64,000 bases of DNA from Stackebrandtia endophytica (lineage in GTDB: Bacteria; Actinomycetota; Actinomycetes; Mycobacteriales; Micromonosporaceae): contig NZ_VFOW01000001.1 in assembly GCF_006716355.1 (NCBI RefSeq), forward strand, positions 372,001 through 436,000, written 5' to 3'. Under the pieces are notes generated by a model. That model was not told where the DNA came from, made no database searches, and was given only the letters and a program-made list of their open reading frames with translations. Made by a program: the position numbers and the translations under genes. This document shows positions 16,925 through 27,477 of the stretch, piece after piece (the first letter of the stretch is position 1; each line of letters opens with the position of its first letter).

Positions 16925-18126
16925 TACCCCTTGACCCGAGCGTCCCGCGCGGCGGCCAGCTTGCTGGGCAGGCTCCACAGTTCCACGAAACCCTTGGCCA
17001 GCGACTGGTCGAACGCGTCACCCTCATCGTAGGTGGCCAGTCCGAAGTCGTAGAGGCTGGTCTCGGAGCGCCGTCCGGTGACCGTGGCCCGGCCGCCGTG
17101 CAGGGTCATCCGGATCTCGCCGGTGACGTGCTTCTGGGTGTCGTCGATGAAGGCGTCCAGGGAGTTCTTCAAGGGTGAGAACCACAGGCCGTCGTAGACG
17201 AGTTCGGCCCACCGCTGGTCGACGGTCCGCTTGAACCGGGCGACATCCCGTTCGACGGTGACGTTCTCCAGTTCCTGGTGCGCGGTGATGAGGGCGATCG
17301 CGCCGGGCGCCTCGTAGACCTCGCGGCTCTTGATGCCGACGAGCCGGTCCTCCACCATGTCCAGTCGACCGACGCCCTGGGCACCGGCGCGGGCGTTCAG
17401 CTCGCTGATGACCTCCAGCGGGGTCTTGGTCTCACCGTCCAGCGCCACCGGGATGCCGGCGTCGAAGGTGATGATGACCTCGTCGGGGTCACGGGTGACC
17501 GCCGGGTCGGCGGTGTAGTCGTAGATGTCCTCGATCGGGCCGTTCCAGATGTCCTCCAGGAATCCGGTCTCCACGGCCCGGCCCCACAGGTTCTGGTCGA
17601 TCGAGTAGGGCGACTTCGCCGAAACGTCGATCGGCAGGTTCTTCGACTCGGCGTATTCGATGGCCTTGTCCCGCGTCCAGGCGTAGTCCCGGGCTGGCGC
17701 GATGACCTTCAGGTGCGGCGCCAGCGCGCCCAGGCCGGCCTCGAACCGGACCTGGTCGTTGCCCTTCCCGGTGCAGCCGTGGGACACGATGGTCGCGTTG
17801 TGCTCCTTGGCGGCGGCGGCCAGGTGTTTGACGATCAGAGGACGCGACAGTGCCGACACCACGGGGTAGCGGTCCATGTAGAGCGCGTTGGCGCGCACCG
17901 CGGGGAGGCAGTAGTCGGCGGCGAACTCGTCACGCGCGTCGACGACCTCGGACTCGACCGCGCCACAGTCGATGGCGCGCTTGCGGATGGCGTCCATGTC
18001 CTCGCCGCCCTGGCCGACGTCGATGGCCACGGCGATGACCTCTCCCCCGGTCTGTTCGGCCAGGTAGGGGATCGCCACCGAGGTGTCGAGTCCTCCGGAG
18101 TACGCCAGCACTACGCGTTCAGTCAT
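16924..18126 (-). CDS. argG: Argininosuccinate synthase
   Basis: A 400-residue ATP-dependent ligase joining citrulline and aspartate. The N-terminal nucleotide-binding motif [15 protein letters not shown] (PP-loop) is present, as are the family blocks [16 protein letters not shown] and [16 protein letters not shown]. It lies 44 bp downstream of argR and overlaps argH by one base at the stop-start junction. No separate ARG box was seen in the argR-argG gap. Confidence 0.98.
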   Translation of the reverse strand: MTERVVLAYSGGLDTSVAIPYLAEQTGGEVIAVAIDVGQGGEDMDAIRKRAIDCGAVESEVVDARDEFAADYCLPAVRANALYMDRYPVVSALSRPLIVKHLAAAAKEHNATIVSHGCTGKGNDQVRFEAGLGALAPHLKVIAPARDYAWTRDKAIEYAESKNLPIDVSAKSPYSIDQNLWGRAVETGFLEDIWNGPIEDIYDYTADPAVTRDPDEVIITFDAGIPVALDGETKTPLEVISELNARAGAQGVGRLDMVEDRLVGIKSREVYEAPGAIALITAHQELENVTVERDVARFKRTVDQRWAELVYDGLWFSPLKNSLDAFIDDTQKHVTGEIRMTLHGGRATVTGRRSETSLYDFGLATYDEGDAFDQSLAKGFVELWSLPSKLAAARDARVKG

Positions 18127-18170
18127 TGTTCCTTCTTCTTTCGGCTGTGGTCCGGTCGAACCGGATTCGT

Positions 18171-18689
18171 CTACTGTGTTGCCTTGCCCGGTTGGGCGGG
18201 GTCCTTGCCCGCCCAGGTGAGTAGCTTTTCGCCCAACTCGGCCCCCGTGAGACCGTCTCGCGCCACCACCAGGATCGTGTCGTCTCCGGCGATGGTTCCC
18301 ACGATGTCGCGCAACCCGGTGCGATCGATCGCACTGGCGAGGAATTGGGCCGCGCCCGGCGGCGTCCTCAGGACCGCCAGGTTGCCGGAGTGGTCGGCGC
18401 TGGTGAGCAGTTCCCTCAGCAGCCTCAACAACCTGTCCGGCGGTTGGGTCGCGGCCCTCAACGGTCCTTCGCCCTCGGGGGGCAGCACATAGGCCGCCGG
18501 GCTGGCGTCGGTACCGCGTACCTTCACCGCGCCCAGTTCCTCCAGGTCACGTGACAAGGTGGCTTGGGTGACCGAGACGCCCTGCTGTGCCAGCAGATCG
18601 GCCAGTTCGGTCTGTGATCGGACCGGGCGCGTGTTGATCAACTCGCTGATCCGCGCGTGGCGGGCCGTCTTCGTCATGGGGGTGTTCAC
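18171..18689 (-). CDS. argR: Arginine repressor
   Basis: A 172-residue ArgR. The N-terminal winged helix ([42 protein letters not shown]) binds ARG boxes, and the C-terminal domain ([18 protein letters not shown]) forms the arginine-binding hexamer (GTIAGDDT motif). The GTG at 18689 overlaps the argF stop (GTGA) and has GAGG 7 nt upstream; an internal ATG at 18677 is an alternative. Being inside the operon it controls, it gives autoregulated feedback by arginine. Confidence 0.96.
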   Translation of the reverse strand: MNTPMTKTARHARISELINTRPVRSQTELADLLAQQGVSVTQATLSRDLEELGAVKVRGTDASPAAYVLPPEGEGPLRAATQPPDRLLRLLRELLTSADHSGNLAVLRTPPGAAQFLASAIDRTGLRDIVGTIAGDDTILVVARDGLTGAELGEKLLTWAGKDPAQPGKATQ

Positions 18690-19726
18690 CGCGATACCTC
18701 GCTCTCGTCCAGTGCCGGGCGGCTGTGCCAGCCGGGCACGGTCCAGGTGTAGTCGGTGAGCAACCACATCATGAGGGCCTTCTGGACGTGCAGCCGGTTC
18801 TCGGCCTGGGTCAGGACCCGCGATTGTGGACCGTCGATGACGTCGTCGGTGATCTCCTCCCCGCGATGTGCGGGAAGGCAGTGCAGTGCGATGGCGTGCG
18901 GAGCGGCGTGTGCCATCAGTTCGGCGTTCAACTGGTAGTCGGCCAGGTCGGCCAGCCGTGCCGGGCCGTCGAGTTGCCCCATCGACACCCAGGTGTCGGT
19001 GGACACGACGTCGGCACCGGTGACGGCCTCGACCGGGTCGGTGAGGAAGGTGACGCTGCCGCCGGTGCCCTCGGCGATCGCCGCCGCCTCGCCCAGCACC
19101 GTCGGGTCGGGTTGGTAACCGGCCGGTCCGGCGAGCCGGATGTGCGCGCCGGCCAACGCACCCGCCAACAGGTAGGAGTGCGCCATGTTGTTGGCGGTGT
19201 CGCCCACATAGACCATGGTGTGCCCGGCGACCGAACCGAACTCCTCCTCGACGGTCAACAGGTCGGCCAGCAGCTGGCAGGGGTGGAATCCGTCGGTGAG
19301 GGCGTTGATGACCGGCACGGTCGCCGCGTCGGCGAGCGCGTTGATCCGGTCGTCGCCGAAGGTGCGGATCACGATGCCGTCGACGTAGCCCGACAGCACC
19401 CGCGCGGTGTCCTCTATGGTCTCACCGCGGGACAGCTGGCTGGATTGTGCGTCGATCATGACGGGGTTGCCGCCCAGTTCGGTGATGCCGATCTGGAACG
19501 AGATCCGGGTCCGGGTGGACTCCTTCTCCATGATCACCGCGACCGACCGGGGGGCCGGGGGAACCTGGCGGGGCAGGTCGGTGAGGGCCCGTTGGTACCC
19601 GGGGTCGAGGCCGCCGCCCAGCAGGGGCCGGGCTTCGTACCGGTGGGCCTTGAGGGCTTTGGCCAGCTCGATCAGGTACTTCTGCTGGTTGGTGGACAGG
19701 TCGTCGTCGCGCAGGAAGTGCTTCAC
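18686..19726 (-). CDS. argF: Ornithine carbamoyltransferase
   Basis: A 346-residue enzyme that makes citrulline from ornithine and carbamoyl phosphate. The carbamoyl-phosphate loop STRTR (about residues 69-73), [12 protein letters not shown], the ornithine-loop SMGQLD type region and [12 protein letters not shown] mark an anabolic OTCase. The length is about 30 residues above the usual 310; an insert near residues 38-60 ([21 protein letters not shown]) may explain this. The ATG overlaps the argD stop by 4 bp. Confidence 0.97.
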   Translation of the reverse strand: MKHFLRDDDLSTNQQKYLIELAKALKAHRYEARPLLGGGLDPGYQRALTDLPRQVPPAPRSVAVIMEKESTRTRISFQIGITELGGNPVMIDAQSSQLSRGETIEDTARVLSGYVDGIVIRTFGDDRINALADAATVPVINALTDGFHPCQLLADLLTVEEEFGSVAGHTMVYVGDTANNMAHSYLLAGALAGAHIRLAGPAGYQPDPTVLGEAAAIAEGTGGSVTFLTDPVEAVTGADVVSTDTWVSMGQLDGPARLADLADYQLNAELMAHAAPHAIALHCLPAHRGEEITDDVIDGPQSRVLTQAENRLHVQKALMMWLLTDYTWTVPGWHSRPALDESEVSR

Positions 19727-20931
19727 GGTCGACCTCCCGGCGGGTAGACCGCGTCCAGTGCCGACACGAGCCGGGCCATGAAGAGGTCGACGTCTTCCTT
19801 GGTGATCGTCAGCGGAGGTGCCAGCCGCAACACGTTGGGCCGCACCGGGTTCGCCAGAACACCGCCGAGGGTCAACGCGTCGTTGAGTTCGGGGGCGAGG
19901 TCCTCGGTCAACACCACGCCCAACCAGAGGCCGCTGCCGCGCACGCCGGAGACCAGCGGGTGGTTCAGTGCGACGATGCCGGCGGCGAGGTCCTCGCCGA
20001 GTTTGGCGGCGTTGTTCATCAGTCCGTCGGCCTGGATGGTCGAGATGACGGCGAGTCCGGCGGCCGCGGCTACCGGGTTTCCGCCGAAGGTGGAACCGTG
20101 GTCGCCCTTGCCGAACAGGTCGCCGACGGCTCCCAGCCCGATGCAGGCACCGATGGGCAGGCCACCGGCGAGTCCCTTCGCGAGGGTGATGATGTCGGGG
20201 GTGACGTCCTCGTGCTGGTGTGCGAAGAACCGGCCGGTACGTCCGACTCCGGACTGGATCTCGTCGACGACCAGCAGGGCGCCGGTGGCGTCGCAGATCT
20301 GCCGGGCCGACCGGAGGTATCCGGACTCGGGCGGATTGACTCCGCTTTCGCCCTGGATCGGTTCCAGGAAGACCGCGGTGACCTGATCGTCGACGGCGTC
20401 GCGCAGTGCGGCCGCGTCACCGAACGGCACGAAGGTGACCTCGGGTCCGAACGGGCCGAAGGGTTCCCGGATGGCTGCCTTTCCGGTCAGCGACAGCGCA
20501 CCGAGACTGCGGCCGTGAAAGCCGTCGGTCGCGGCGACGAACCGGGTGCGGCCGCTTTGCTTGCCGTACTTCATCGCCAGTTTCAGGGCGCACTCGTTGG
20601 CCTCGGTGCCGCTGTTGGCGAAGAAGACCTTGCCGGGTGCGGCGAGCTGTTCGAGCAGTTTCTCCGCCAGGGCGACGGCGGGTTCGTTGATGAACAGGTT
20701 GGAGCTGTGCGCCAGTTTCGCCGCCTGTTCGCCGACCGCGGCGACCAACGCCGGGTGGCCGTGCCCCAGAACGCTGGTCGCGATACCGCCGATGAAGTCC
20801 AAATAGGACTTTCCGTCGGCGTCGACGACGGTTGCACCCTCCCCATGGGACAGCGCCACGGCCGGCAGGCCGTAGTTGGGCATCAGCGACGCGGCGAAAC
20901 GTTCTTGAAGTTGCGAGGTCGTCGCGTTCAT
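19723..20931 (-). CDS. argD: Acetylornithine aminotransferase
   Basis: A 402-residue class III PLP aminotransferase converting N-acetylglutamate semialdehyde to N-acetylornithine. [17 protein letters not shown] binds the PLP phosphate, [15 protein letters not shown] contains the PLP-contacting Asp, and the catalytic Lys is in [14 protein letters not shown]. The start ATG 20931 overlaps the argB stop (ATGA). It begins [21 protein letters not shown], as expected for actinobacterial ArgD. Confidence 0.97.
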   Translation of the reverse strand: MNATTSQLQERFAASLMPNYGLPAVALSHGEGATVVDADGKSYLDFIGGIATSVLGHGHPALVAAVGEQAAKLAHSSNLFINEPAVALAEKLLEQLAAPGKVFFANSGTEANECALKLAMKYGKQSGRTRFVAATDGFHGRSLGALSLTGKAAIREPFGPFGPEVTFVPFGDAAALRDAVDDQVTAVFLEPIQGESGVNPPESGYLRSARQICDATGALLVVDEIQSGVGRTGRFFAHQHEDVTPDIITLAKGLAGGLPIGACIGLGAVGDLFGKGDHGSTFGGNPVAAAAGLAVISTIQADGLMNNAAKLGEDLAAGIVALNHPLVSGVRGSGLWLGVVLTEDLAPELNDALTLGGVLANPVRPNVLRLAPPLTITKEDVDLFMARLVSALDAVYPPGGRP

Positions 20932-21824
20932 TGGGGCACCACCATCGTGCCGACTCCTTCTGAGGTGAAGACTTCCAGCAGGACCGAGTGCGGCACCCGC
21001 CCGTCGATGACGTGCGCCTGGGGCACCCCGCCGTCGACGGCGCGTAGGCACGCTTCCATCTTGGGCACCATTCCGGCCGACAGACTGGGCAGCAACCCGG
21101 TCAGTTCCGCACTGGTGATCTGGCTGATCCGGGTTCCCGGGTCCGGGAAATCGGCATAGAGGCCGTCGACGTCGGTCAACACCACCAGCTTCTGGGCACC
21201 CAGGGCGGTGGCCAGGGCGCCGGCGGCGGTGTCGGCGTTGAGATTGTGGAGCACGCCGTCGACGTCGGGAGCCACCGTGGAGATGACCGGGATGCGACCG
21301 GCCTCCAGCAGGTCGGTGATCGCGGCGGTGTTGACCGCGGCGACGTCGCCGACCTGTCCGATGTCGACCGGGGTCCCGTCGATGACGGCCTGCCGACGTT
21401 CGGCGGTCAACAGTTGGGCGTCCTCACCGGACATTCCCACCGCGAACGGGCCGTGCTCGTTGATCAATCCGACCAGCTCCCGACCGACCTGGCCGACCAG
21501 GACCATGCGGACCACGTCGATCGCCTCGGGGGTGGTGACCCGAAGGCCACCCTTGAACTCCGACTCGATGCCCAACCGGTCCAGCATCGCCGAGATCTGG
21601 GGGCCGCCGCCGTGCACCACGACCGGTTTGAGGCCCGCGTAGCGAAGGAAGACCATGTCGGCGGCGAAGGCGGCGCGAAGCTTCGGGTCCACCATGGCGT
21701 GGCCGCCGTATTTGACCACGACGAGCTTGCCGTGGAAGGTCTTGAACCAGGGCAGCGCCTCGATGAGCGTCTGCGCCTTGCTGAGCGCGGTCAGAACGTT
21801 GGGTTCCATCTGGTCGAGCGTCAT
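20928..21824 (-). CDS. argB: Acetylglutamate kinase
   Basis: A 298-residue amino-acid kinase phosphorylating N-acetylglutamate. The ATP-site [10 protein letters not shown], the substrate block [18 protein letters not shown] and [11 protein letters not shown] are all present. The ATG at 21824 overlaps the argJ stop by 4 bp. An N-terminal helix of about 30 residues before the kinase core resembles arginine-sensitive hexameric NAGKs, so feedback inhibition by arginine is likely. Confidence 0.97.
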   Translation of the reverse strand: MTLDQMEPNVLTALSKAQTLIEALPWFKTFHGKLVVVKYGGHAMVDPKLRAAFAADMVFLRYAGLKPVVVHGGGPQISAMLDRLGIESEFKGGLRVTTPEAIDVVRMVLVGQVGRELVGLINEHGPFAVGMSGEDAQLLTAERRQAVIDGTPVDIGQVGDVAAVNTAAITDLLEAGRIPVISTVAPDVDGVLHNLNADTAAGALATALGAQKLVVLTDVDGLYADFPDPGTRISQITSAELTGLLPSLSAGMVPKMEACLRAVDGGVPQAHVIDGRVPHSVLLEVFTSEGVGTMVVPQ

Positions 21825-22972
21825 GATGAGTACGCCGAATTCTCGTGAACGTATGCGTGGGACAGGTCGTTGGTCCAGATGGTCGCCTGGTGGTCGCCGG
21901 CGTTCAGTTCGATCGTGACGCTGACGTCCCGACCGGTCAGGTCCACCTTGGAGCGGTCTTCGGCGGCGGCACCGGCACGGCAGATCCACACGTCGTTGAC
22001 GGCCACGTCGAGTTGGTCGGCGTCGAACTGTGCGTCGGTGGTGCCCACCGCCGCCAGGATGCGGCCCCAGTTGGGGTCCTCACCGAACAATGCGCACTTG
22101 ACCAGGTTGTTTCGGGCCACCGACCGACCGACGGTGACCGCGTCGGCCTCGCTGGCGGCGCCGGTGACGCTGATGGCGACCTCCTTGGTGGCGCCTTCGG
22201 CGTCGGCGAGGAGTTGCTTGGCCAGGTCGAGACAGGCGGTGGTCAGTGTGGCGGTGAACTCGGCCGGGTCGGCCTCGGTCCCCGAGGCACCGGAGGCCAT
22301 CAGCAACACGGTGTCGTTGGTCGACATGGCCCCGTCGGAGTCCAACCGGTCGAAGCTCAGTCGGCAGGCCTCCCGCAGTGCCGCATCGGCGACGGCGGAG
22401 TCGATGACGGCGTCGGTGGTGAGGACGACCAGCATGGTGGCCATGCCCGGTGCCAACATTCCGGCGCCCTTGGCGATCCCACCGACCTGGTATCCGGCTC
22501 CGGCGATCGCCACGTTCTTGGCGACCGAGTCGGTGGTCATGATGGCCACGGCGGCGTCGTCACCGCCGGTGGCCGACAGCTCGGCCACGGCCGCGTCGAC
22601 CCCGGTGAGGATCTGATCCATGGGGAGGAACTCCCCGATCAGCCCCGTGGAGCACACGGCGACCTCGGCGGCCCCGATCTCCAGCGACTGCGCGACCTTC
22701 TCGGCGGTGGCGTGGGTGTCCTGAAACCCCTTGGGTCCGGTGCAGGCGTTGGCGCCGCCGGAGTTCAGGACGACGGCTTTGAGCGCGCCGGCGGTCAGGA
22801 CCTGGCGACTCCACTTGACCGGCGCGGCGTGCACCCGGTTGGTGGTGAAGACACCGGCGGCGGTCGACTGCGGGCCCTGATTGACGACGAGGGCGAGGTC
22901 CTTGGCGCCGGTGGCCTTGATTCCGGCGGCGATACCGGAGGCGGTGAAACCGGCCGGGCTGGTGACGGTCAT
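21821..22972 (-). CDS. argJ: Bifunctional ornithine acetyltransferase / N-acetylglutamate synthase
   Basis: A 383-residue Ntn-fold enzyme that recycles the acetyl group from acetylornithine to glutamate. The autoprocessing site with nucleophilic Thr is visible as [20 protein letters not shown] (cleavage before Thr in the AT-ML motif), preceded by [10 protein letters not shown]. The ATG 22972 overlaps the argC stop by 4 bp. Presence of argJ implies the cyclic acetyl pathway. Confidence 0.97.
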   Translation of the reverse strand: MTVTSPAGFTASGIAAGIKATGAKDLALVVNQGPQSTAAGVFTTNRVHAAPVKWSRQVLTAGALKAVVLNSGGANACTGPKGFQDTHATAEKVAQSLEIGAAEVAVCSTGLIGEFLPMDQILTGVDAAVAELSATGGDDAAVAIMTTDSVAKNVAIAGAGYQVGGIAKGAGMLAPGMATMLVVLTTDAVIDSAVADAALREACRLSFDRLDSDGAMSTNDTVLLMASGASGTEADPAEFTATLTTACLDLAKQLLADAEGATKEVAISVTGAASEADAVTVGRSVARNNLVKCALFGEDPNWGRILAAVGTTDAQFDADQLDVAVNDVWICRAGAAAEDRSKVDLTGRDVSVTIELNAGDHQATIWTNDLSHAYVHENSAYSS

Positions 22973-23985
22973 GGAGCGACTCCGTTCGCGGACAGGCCCG
23001 CCGTCTCCGGCAGTCCCAGCATGAGGTTGGCGCATTGGACGACCTGTCCGGCCGCGCCCTTGCCCAGGTTGTCGACGGCGGCGGTCACGATGATGCGGTC
23101 GGCGTCGGCGTCCATGGCCACCTGTAGGTGGCAGGAGTTCGACCCCAGGGTCGCGCCGGTCTGCGGCCAGACGCCCTCGGGCAGGACCGAGACGAAGGGC
23201 TCGTCTTGGTAGGCGGCCGACAGCACGTCACGGACGTCGTCACCGGTCAGCCCGGCGGTGCTCGGACGGATCGTCACCGTCGCGAGGATTCCGCGTGGCA
23301 TGGGCGCCAGCACCGGAGTGAACGACAGCGACGTGGCTCCACTGGCCTGCTTGATCTCGGGCACGTGTTGGTGAGCGCCGACCTTGTAGGGGGTCAACGA
23401 ACCGGATACCTCGCTGGCCAGCAGGTGCGGTTTGGCCTGACGGCCGGCACCACTGGTCCCGGATGCCGCCACCACGACAACGTCCTCGGGAGAGCCGATA
23501 CCGGCCGCCAGCACCGGCGCGAGTGCCAGTGTGGTAGCCACCGCGTAACAACCGGTGGCCGCCACCTTCGTCGCGTCGGCGATCTTGGCCCGCTGGCCGG
23601 GCAGTTCGGGCAGTCCGTAGGTCCAGGCCCCGGCGTGTGGACCGGAGTAGTAGGCCGACCAGGCTTCGGCGTCGACCAGCCGGTGGTCGGCGCCGAGGTC
23701 GACGATCTTGGTCCCGGCGGGCAGCTGAGCGGCCAGTTCGGCCGACTGGCCGTGCGGCAGGGTCATGATGACCAGGTCAGCGTCACTGAGGGCCTCGACC
23801 GTGGTCGCGGTGAAGTCGACTCCCGCCAGAGTCCTCAAATGCGGGTGCACCTGGTTCACCGGCGCGCCGGCGTGGCCGTGTGCCGTCGCCGCCGCGATTT
23901 CCAGTTCCGGATGACCAGTGAGCAATCGCAGCACTTCACCACCGGCGTAGCCGCTGGCGCCTGCGATCGCGACCCGATGTCCCAC
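22969..23985 (-). CDS. argC: N-acetyl-gamma-glutamyl-phosphate reductase
   Basis: A 338-residue NADPH-dependent reductase. The N-terminal Rossmann motif AIAGASGYAGGEVLRLL, the catalytic Cys in KVAATGCYAVATTLAL and HQHVPEIKQ are typical. It is the first gene of the operon, and two ARG boxes lie 45-78 bp upstream of its start. A Shine-Dalgarno GGGACCTCC-type purine stretch precedes GTG/ATG near 23985-23995. Confidence 0.97.
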   Translation of the reverse strand: MGHRVAIAGASGYAGGEVLRLLTGHPELEIAAATAHGHAGAPVNQVHPHLRTLAGVDFTATTVEALSDADLVIMTLPHGQSAELAAQLPAGTKIVDLGADHRLVDAEAWSAYYSGPHAGAWTYGLPELPGQRAKIADATKVAATGCYAVATTLALAPVLAAGIGSPEDVVVVAASGTSGAGRQAKPHLLASEVSGSLTPYKVGAHQHVPEIKQASGATSLSFTPVLAPMPRGILATVTIRPSTAGLTGDDVRDVLSAAYQDEPFVSVLPEGVWPQTGATLGSNSCHLQVAMDADADRIIVTAAVDNLGKGAAGQVVQCANLMLGLPETAGLSANGVAP

Positions 23986-24029
23986 GGGAGGTCCCTTCGA
24001 TTCGTACGGTGACCGACACCGTCTTTGAA

Positions 24030-24063
24030 TGAATTAAGATGCAGCCGACTGTATCATAATGCA
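24030..24063 (-). promoter_or_regulatory. Tandem ARG boxes and -10 box of the arg operon
   Basis: Two sites match TGNATNNNNATNCA: TGAATTAAGATGCA (24030-24043) and TGTATCATAATGCA (24050-24063), 20 bp apart centre to centre, close to the tandem spacing bound by an ArgR hexamer. On the minus strand TATGAT (24053-24058), a strong -10 box candidate, falls inside the distal box, so ArgR binding would block polymerase. The region is AT-rich against its surroundings. Confidence 0.85.
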
Positions 24064-24365
24064 ACAGGAACCTCTGACCTGTTGTGACGCACTCCACCTC
24101 GCGTCGGGCACGTTGACGGTCGATTCACCGGTGCCGGGCGCCCCGCAGGACCAAGCGACCCGACCCGGCACCATCTAAGGCGCCGAGCCGCTACGCCATG
24201 GTCGATCATGGATCGAAGCAGGCGACCGGATGCCGCCGGTCTCATGCGGTGGATTCCTACTTTTATGTAGCGCCAATGAAAGTCGACGGAAAATGAGTCC
24301 CCCCTTCCTCGCTTTGCATGTGTACTATCGACGAATCTCCCTACAGTGGAAGGGGTTTCCTGACC
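24064..24365. other. 302-bp divergent intergenic region
   Basis: No credible gene was found. It separates the arg operon promoter from the VOC-family gene. CAACAGG (24062-24068) and CCTGTTG (24078-24084) form a small inverted repeat next to the ARG boxes. GGAAGGGG near 24349-24356 is the Shine-Dalgarno of the VOC gene. Confidence 0.5.
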
Positions 24366-24728
24366 GTGGAACTGTCGTACGAGGTGTTTCACAAGGACGT
24401 ACACGCGCTGGTGAACTTCTACGTCGATGTTCTGGGATTCAACGCACCCGGGGCCGACCCGTCAGCGGACTACGTGGTCGTCAGACGAGACGGAATCCGT
24501 ATCGGCTGTTGTCTTCACCCCGAGGCGGAACCGAACCACCGCAAACCCCCGCACGGTAGCGAAATCGTGTTGCGGGTCGACGACCTCCACGCCGAGTACG
24601 ACCGAGTAGCCGCCAGTGGCTGGCGCATCGAAGACGATCTGCAGAAGCGCCCCTGGGGCCTCACCGATTTCCGGGTGTTCGACCCGACCGGGCTATACCT
24701 GCGGATCACCGACAACCACACCCGGTAG
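24366..24728 (+). CDS. VOC (glyoxalase/bleomycin-resistance fold) family protein
   Basis: A 120-residue protein of the vicinal oxygen chelate fold with a GTG start preceded by GGAAGGGG. The pattern VNFYVDVLGFNAPGADPSADYVVVRRDGIRIGC and the C-terminal WGLTDFRVFDPTGLYLRI (with the family's metal-site Glu/His region in variant form) match glyoxalase/dioxygenase superfamily members. The terminal Tyr in place of the usual N-x-x-E acid suggests metal-free binding, as in some resistance proteins. It ends about 200 bp before the WD40 gene and could be a resistance gene of that cluster; this is speculative. Confidence 0.85.
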   Translation: MELSYEVFHKDVHALVNFYVDVLGFNAPGADPSADYVVVRRDGIRIGCCLHPEAEPNHRKPPHGSEIVLRVDDLHAEYDRVAASGWRIEDDLQKRPWGLTDFRVFDPTGLYLRITDNHTR

Positions 24729-24734
24729 ACGACA

Positions 24735-24816
24735 ACACGGATCGACAACCACACGGATCAAAACCACCGAGCTGCGGGAAACACGGATCACCAACGCCGG
24801 TCACACAACACGGAAC
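24735..24816 (+). repeat. ACACGGATC short direct repeats in promoter region of the WD40/ATP-grasp cluster
   Basis: ACACGGATC occurs exactly at 24735-24743, 24751-24759 and 24781-24789, with a variant ACACGGAAC at 24808-24816. The stretch is A/C-rich and unlike the neighbouring coding DNA. Position 110-190 bp upstream of the WD40 start makes it a candidate operator array; a sequence repeat without function is the alternative. Confidence 0.55.
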
Positions 24817-24925
24817 AACGAACCTCACAGGCGAACCTCCCCCGGGATCGCCTGGTCCTCGACATGCGCGAAAGAACTCCTGTCGACCCTCGTGACCGGA
24901 CCGAAGCTCACGGAACAGGACGGTT

Positions 24926-26776
24926 ATGGAAAACATCAACCTCATCACCCCGGGCACGGGCCACAGCGCCCCCATCACCGGAGTATCCGTCTCCACGGAT
25001 GGTCGGCACGTCGCCACCTCCTCCTACGACGGCACGATCAAGGTCTGGAATCTCAACGGCGACGGCACCCTCACCGAACTGGCGACCGGACGACACACGC
25101 GTCTGGTCAACTCGCTCACTTGGGCACCAACGGCCTCCCGGTTGGCATCGGGGTCGGCGGATAAGACCGTCGCCATCTGGACCCTTCTGGACAACCGACT
25201 TCAGCTGACCAACGTCCTGTCCCGGCACACCGACGACGTGAACTCGGTGGCGTGGCTGCCAGACGGCCGTCATCTCGTCTGTGTATCGGAGGACGGTAAG
25301 GCCACCGCCTGGGACGCCGACACCGGTCGCCTGCTCGGCGAGATCTCCGGCCACCGGGCTCACTGCATGATGGTGGCGACCAGCCCCACCGGCCACATCG
25401 CCACCGTCGGAGAGGACGGTCAGGTGATCCTCCTGGGTCCCGACTTCGCCCCCCTCGCCACCACCGTCGTGGACTGCTCCATAGAAGGCTGTGCCTGGGC
25501 ACCCGACGGCAAGCGGCTCGCCATCGCCCGAGACGACGGCCGGATCGACGTCCTCGACCTCGATCTCCAGATGATCGCAACAACAAAGGTCTCCGGCTCA
25601 GCGGCTCGCAGTATCAGCTGGTCGGCCACCGGTGAACACCTCGCCGTCGGAAGTTACGAGGGCGGCATCCGGGTACTCGACTCGCCTTCGCTGGAGTCCC
25701 ACCTCCAGCTCAACCATCGCGCATTGTGGACACGAAGTATCGCCTACGCCGCCGACCGAATCATCGCCGGAGGCTTCGGCAGTCGACCGCTGGTGTTCGA
25801 CGCCGAAGTGGGAGGCGTACTCGGCGACGGCGGCAGGCAGCTCCGGGGCCCGAACGCCCTGCTCCCCCGCGCCGGCCACCTTCTCCTGGGCACCGACTCC
25901 GGCGAAGTACTGCGTTACGACGAAACCGGCACCGGGGTATCGATCGCGGACCTGGACAGCCCGATCCTGTCACTGGCCGCCGACGGGGACACCGTCTTCG
26001 CCGGGACCTACGGTGGCGAGGTCGTCAGGTTGACCGGGCCCGCAGACGACTTGCGGGCCGACGGTGTGGGACTCGCCGGCGCCCCGGTCCCCAGTTTGTC
26101 CATCTTGGATGGCCGTGTGGTGGCGGGAACCTACAACGGTGAACTGATCGGTTTCGACACCGATGACATGACCCCGTCCGTCCGCCACCAGGCACACGAT
26201 GGATCGATCAAATCCCTTGCCCGGCTTGGGAAGTACCTCGCCGCCGCCTCGACGGACCGGACGGTCAGTGTCGGAACGCTGACCAAACGCCACCCCGTCC
26301 TTCAACACGGCAACCTCATCAACGACGTCGCCCACTCCGACGGCTTCATCGCCTCGGCGTCCCGCGACCGAACGGTCCGGGTGGCACGACTAACCGACTC
26401 CACCGACGGGTCCCCGCCGACGGATGTCCGGGTCCTCACCGGCCCCGACGAATCGGTGAAGTGCGTCGGGTTGGTCGCCTGGGGCGACCGGCTCGCCGTC
26501 TTCGCCGGAAGCTACGACTTCCGCGTGTACGTCTGGGACGTGAACTTCGCCGAGCCGGCCACCGGCCGATACCCCCACCGGGTGGTGCACGTCTTCGACC
26601 AGGCGGTGTCGGCACTGTCGGCAGCGCCCGACGGCGCGGTCTACGCGGCCGGCTGGGACGGACGGGTCGTTCGGTTCATACCCCGGATCGCCGGTGACCG
26701 GCTCGAGGTGGACACCACCACCGTGGTCGAGACGTGTCTATCCCCAACGGACTCAACGGTGGTGAACCATGGCTGA
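24926..26776 (+). CDS. WD40-repeat double beta-propeller protein
   Basis: A 616-residue cytosolic protein composed of about 13-14 WD40-like repeats, enough for two seven-bladed propellers. The clearest blades are in the first 130 residues (VATSSYDGTIKVWNL, LASGSADKTVAIWTL) and the last 200 (IASASRDRTVRVARL, AGSYDFRVYVWDV). No signal peptide, membrane segment or enzymatic domain is present. Its stop overlaps the GTP cyclohydrolase II gene by 8 bp, so they are co-translated. It may scaffold the cluster enzymes. WD40 proteins are uncommon members of biosynthetic clusters. Confidence 0.88.
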   Translation: MENINLITPGTGHSAPITGVSVSTDGRHVATSSYDGTIKVWNLNGDGTLTELATGRHTRLVNSLTWAPTASRLASGSADKTVAIWTLLDNRLQLTNVLSRHTDDVNSVAWLPDGRHLVCVSEDGKATAWDADTGRLLGEISGHRAHCMMVATSPTGHIATVGEDGQVILLGPDFAPLATTVVDCSIEGCAWAPDGKRLAIARDDGRIDVLDLDLQMIATTKVSGSAARSISWSATGEHLAVGSYEGGIRVLDSPSLESHLQLNHRALWTRSIAYAADRIIAGGFGSRPLVFDAEVGGVLGDGGRQLRGPNALLPRAGHLLLGTDSGEVLRYDETGTGVSIADLDSPILSLAADGDTVFAGTYGGEVVRLTGPADDLRADGVGLAGAPVPSLSILDGRVVAGTYNGELIGFDTDDMTPSVRHQAHDGSIKSLARLGKYLAAASTDRTVSVGTLTKRHPVLQHGNLINDVAHSDGFIASASRDRTVRVARLTDSTDGSPPTDVRVLTGPDESVKCVGLVAWGDRLAVFAGSYDFRVYVWDVNFAEPATGRYPHRVVHVFDQAVSALSAAPDGAVYAAGWDGRVVRFIPRIAGDRLEVDTTTVVETCLSPTDSTVVNHG

Positions 26777-27368
26777 GGTAAAGGACATCGTGCCGATCAC
26801 GATCTCGCGACCGGTACCGCTCAACGCGCAGTTCATCTCCTTCACCGACCTACCCGAAAGCGATGAGCACTTCGCCATACGGTTCCCGGTGCCCACGTCG
26901 GTGGCAGCCGATGAGGCACCGTTGGTGCGAGTCCACAGTGAGTGCATGACGGGGGATGTGTTCGGTTCCGCCCGGTGTGACTGTGGTCCACAGCTGACCG
27001 CGGCGATCAGCAGATGCGGTGCGTTCGGTGGCTACGTCCTCTACATGCGACAGGAGGGACGCGGCATCGGCCTGTACAACAAGATGGCGGCATACCTGCT
27101 CCAGGACTCCGACCTCGACACCTACGCCGCCAACGAACGTCTGAATCGTGGAGCGGACGAACGCCGGTACGACTCGGCGGTCGCGATGTTGGAGGCGCTG
27201 GAGTTGACGGACATCCGGTTGATCACGAACAACCCGATGAAGATCGATGCCATGGAGTCCGCCGGCATCAAGATCATCGAACGGATACCGACCGGCCGAT
27301 TCGACACCGCAGGAAATCGCGCCTATCTGGACGCCAAGAAGAAGATCGCGGGCCATCTGCTGCCGTAG
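26769..27368 (+). CDS. GTP cyclohydrolase II (stand-alone RibA domain)
   Basis: A 199-residue GTP cyclohydrolase II without the DHBP synthase domain of actinobacterial riboflavin-pathway RibBA. Zinc ligands Cys59, Cys70 and Cys72 (HSECMTGDVFGSARCDCG), the GTP-binding RQEGRGIGL, Tyr109 and the Asp130-Glu131-Arg132 trio equivalent to catalytic D126/R128 of E. coli RibA are all present, so it should be active. The expected product is 2,5-diamino-6-ribosylamino-pyrimidinone 5'-phosphate with loss of formate. Other riboflavin genes are absent nearby, pointing to a specialised pathway. Confidence 0.92.
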   Translation: MAEVKDIVPITISRPVPLNAQFISFTDLPESDEHFAIRFPVPTSVAADEAPLVRVHSECMTGDVFGSARCDCGPQLTAAISRCGAFGGYVLYMRQEGRGIGLYNKMAAYLLQDSDLDTYAANERLNRGADERRYDSAVAMLEALELTDIRLITNNPMKIDAMESAGIKIIERIPTGRFDTAGNRAYLDAKKKIAGHLLP

Positions 27369-27477
27369 CGGTTGCGGGTGCGGCGGTTTGGGCGAACTCG
27401 GTGATACCGCACGGCCACCTCCGTAAGCGGAACTCCGGGCCGGTACAGCCTCCCCAAGAAAACGGCGGCACCCCACA

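Noticed and set aside
24054-24404. Minus-strand frame over the arg promoter region
   Set aside because: It would cover the ARG boxes and -10 box and has no recognisable protein character.
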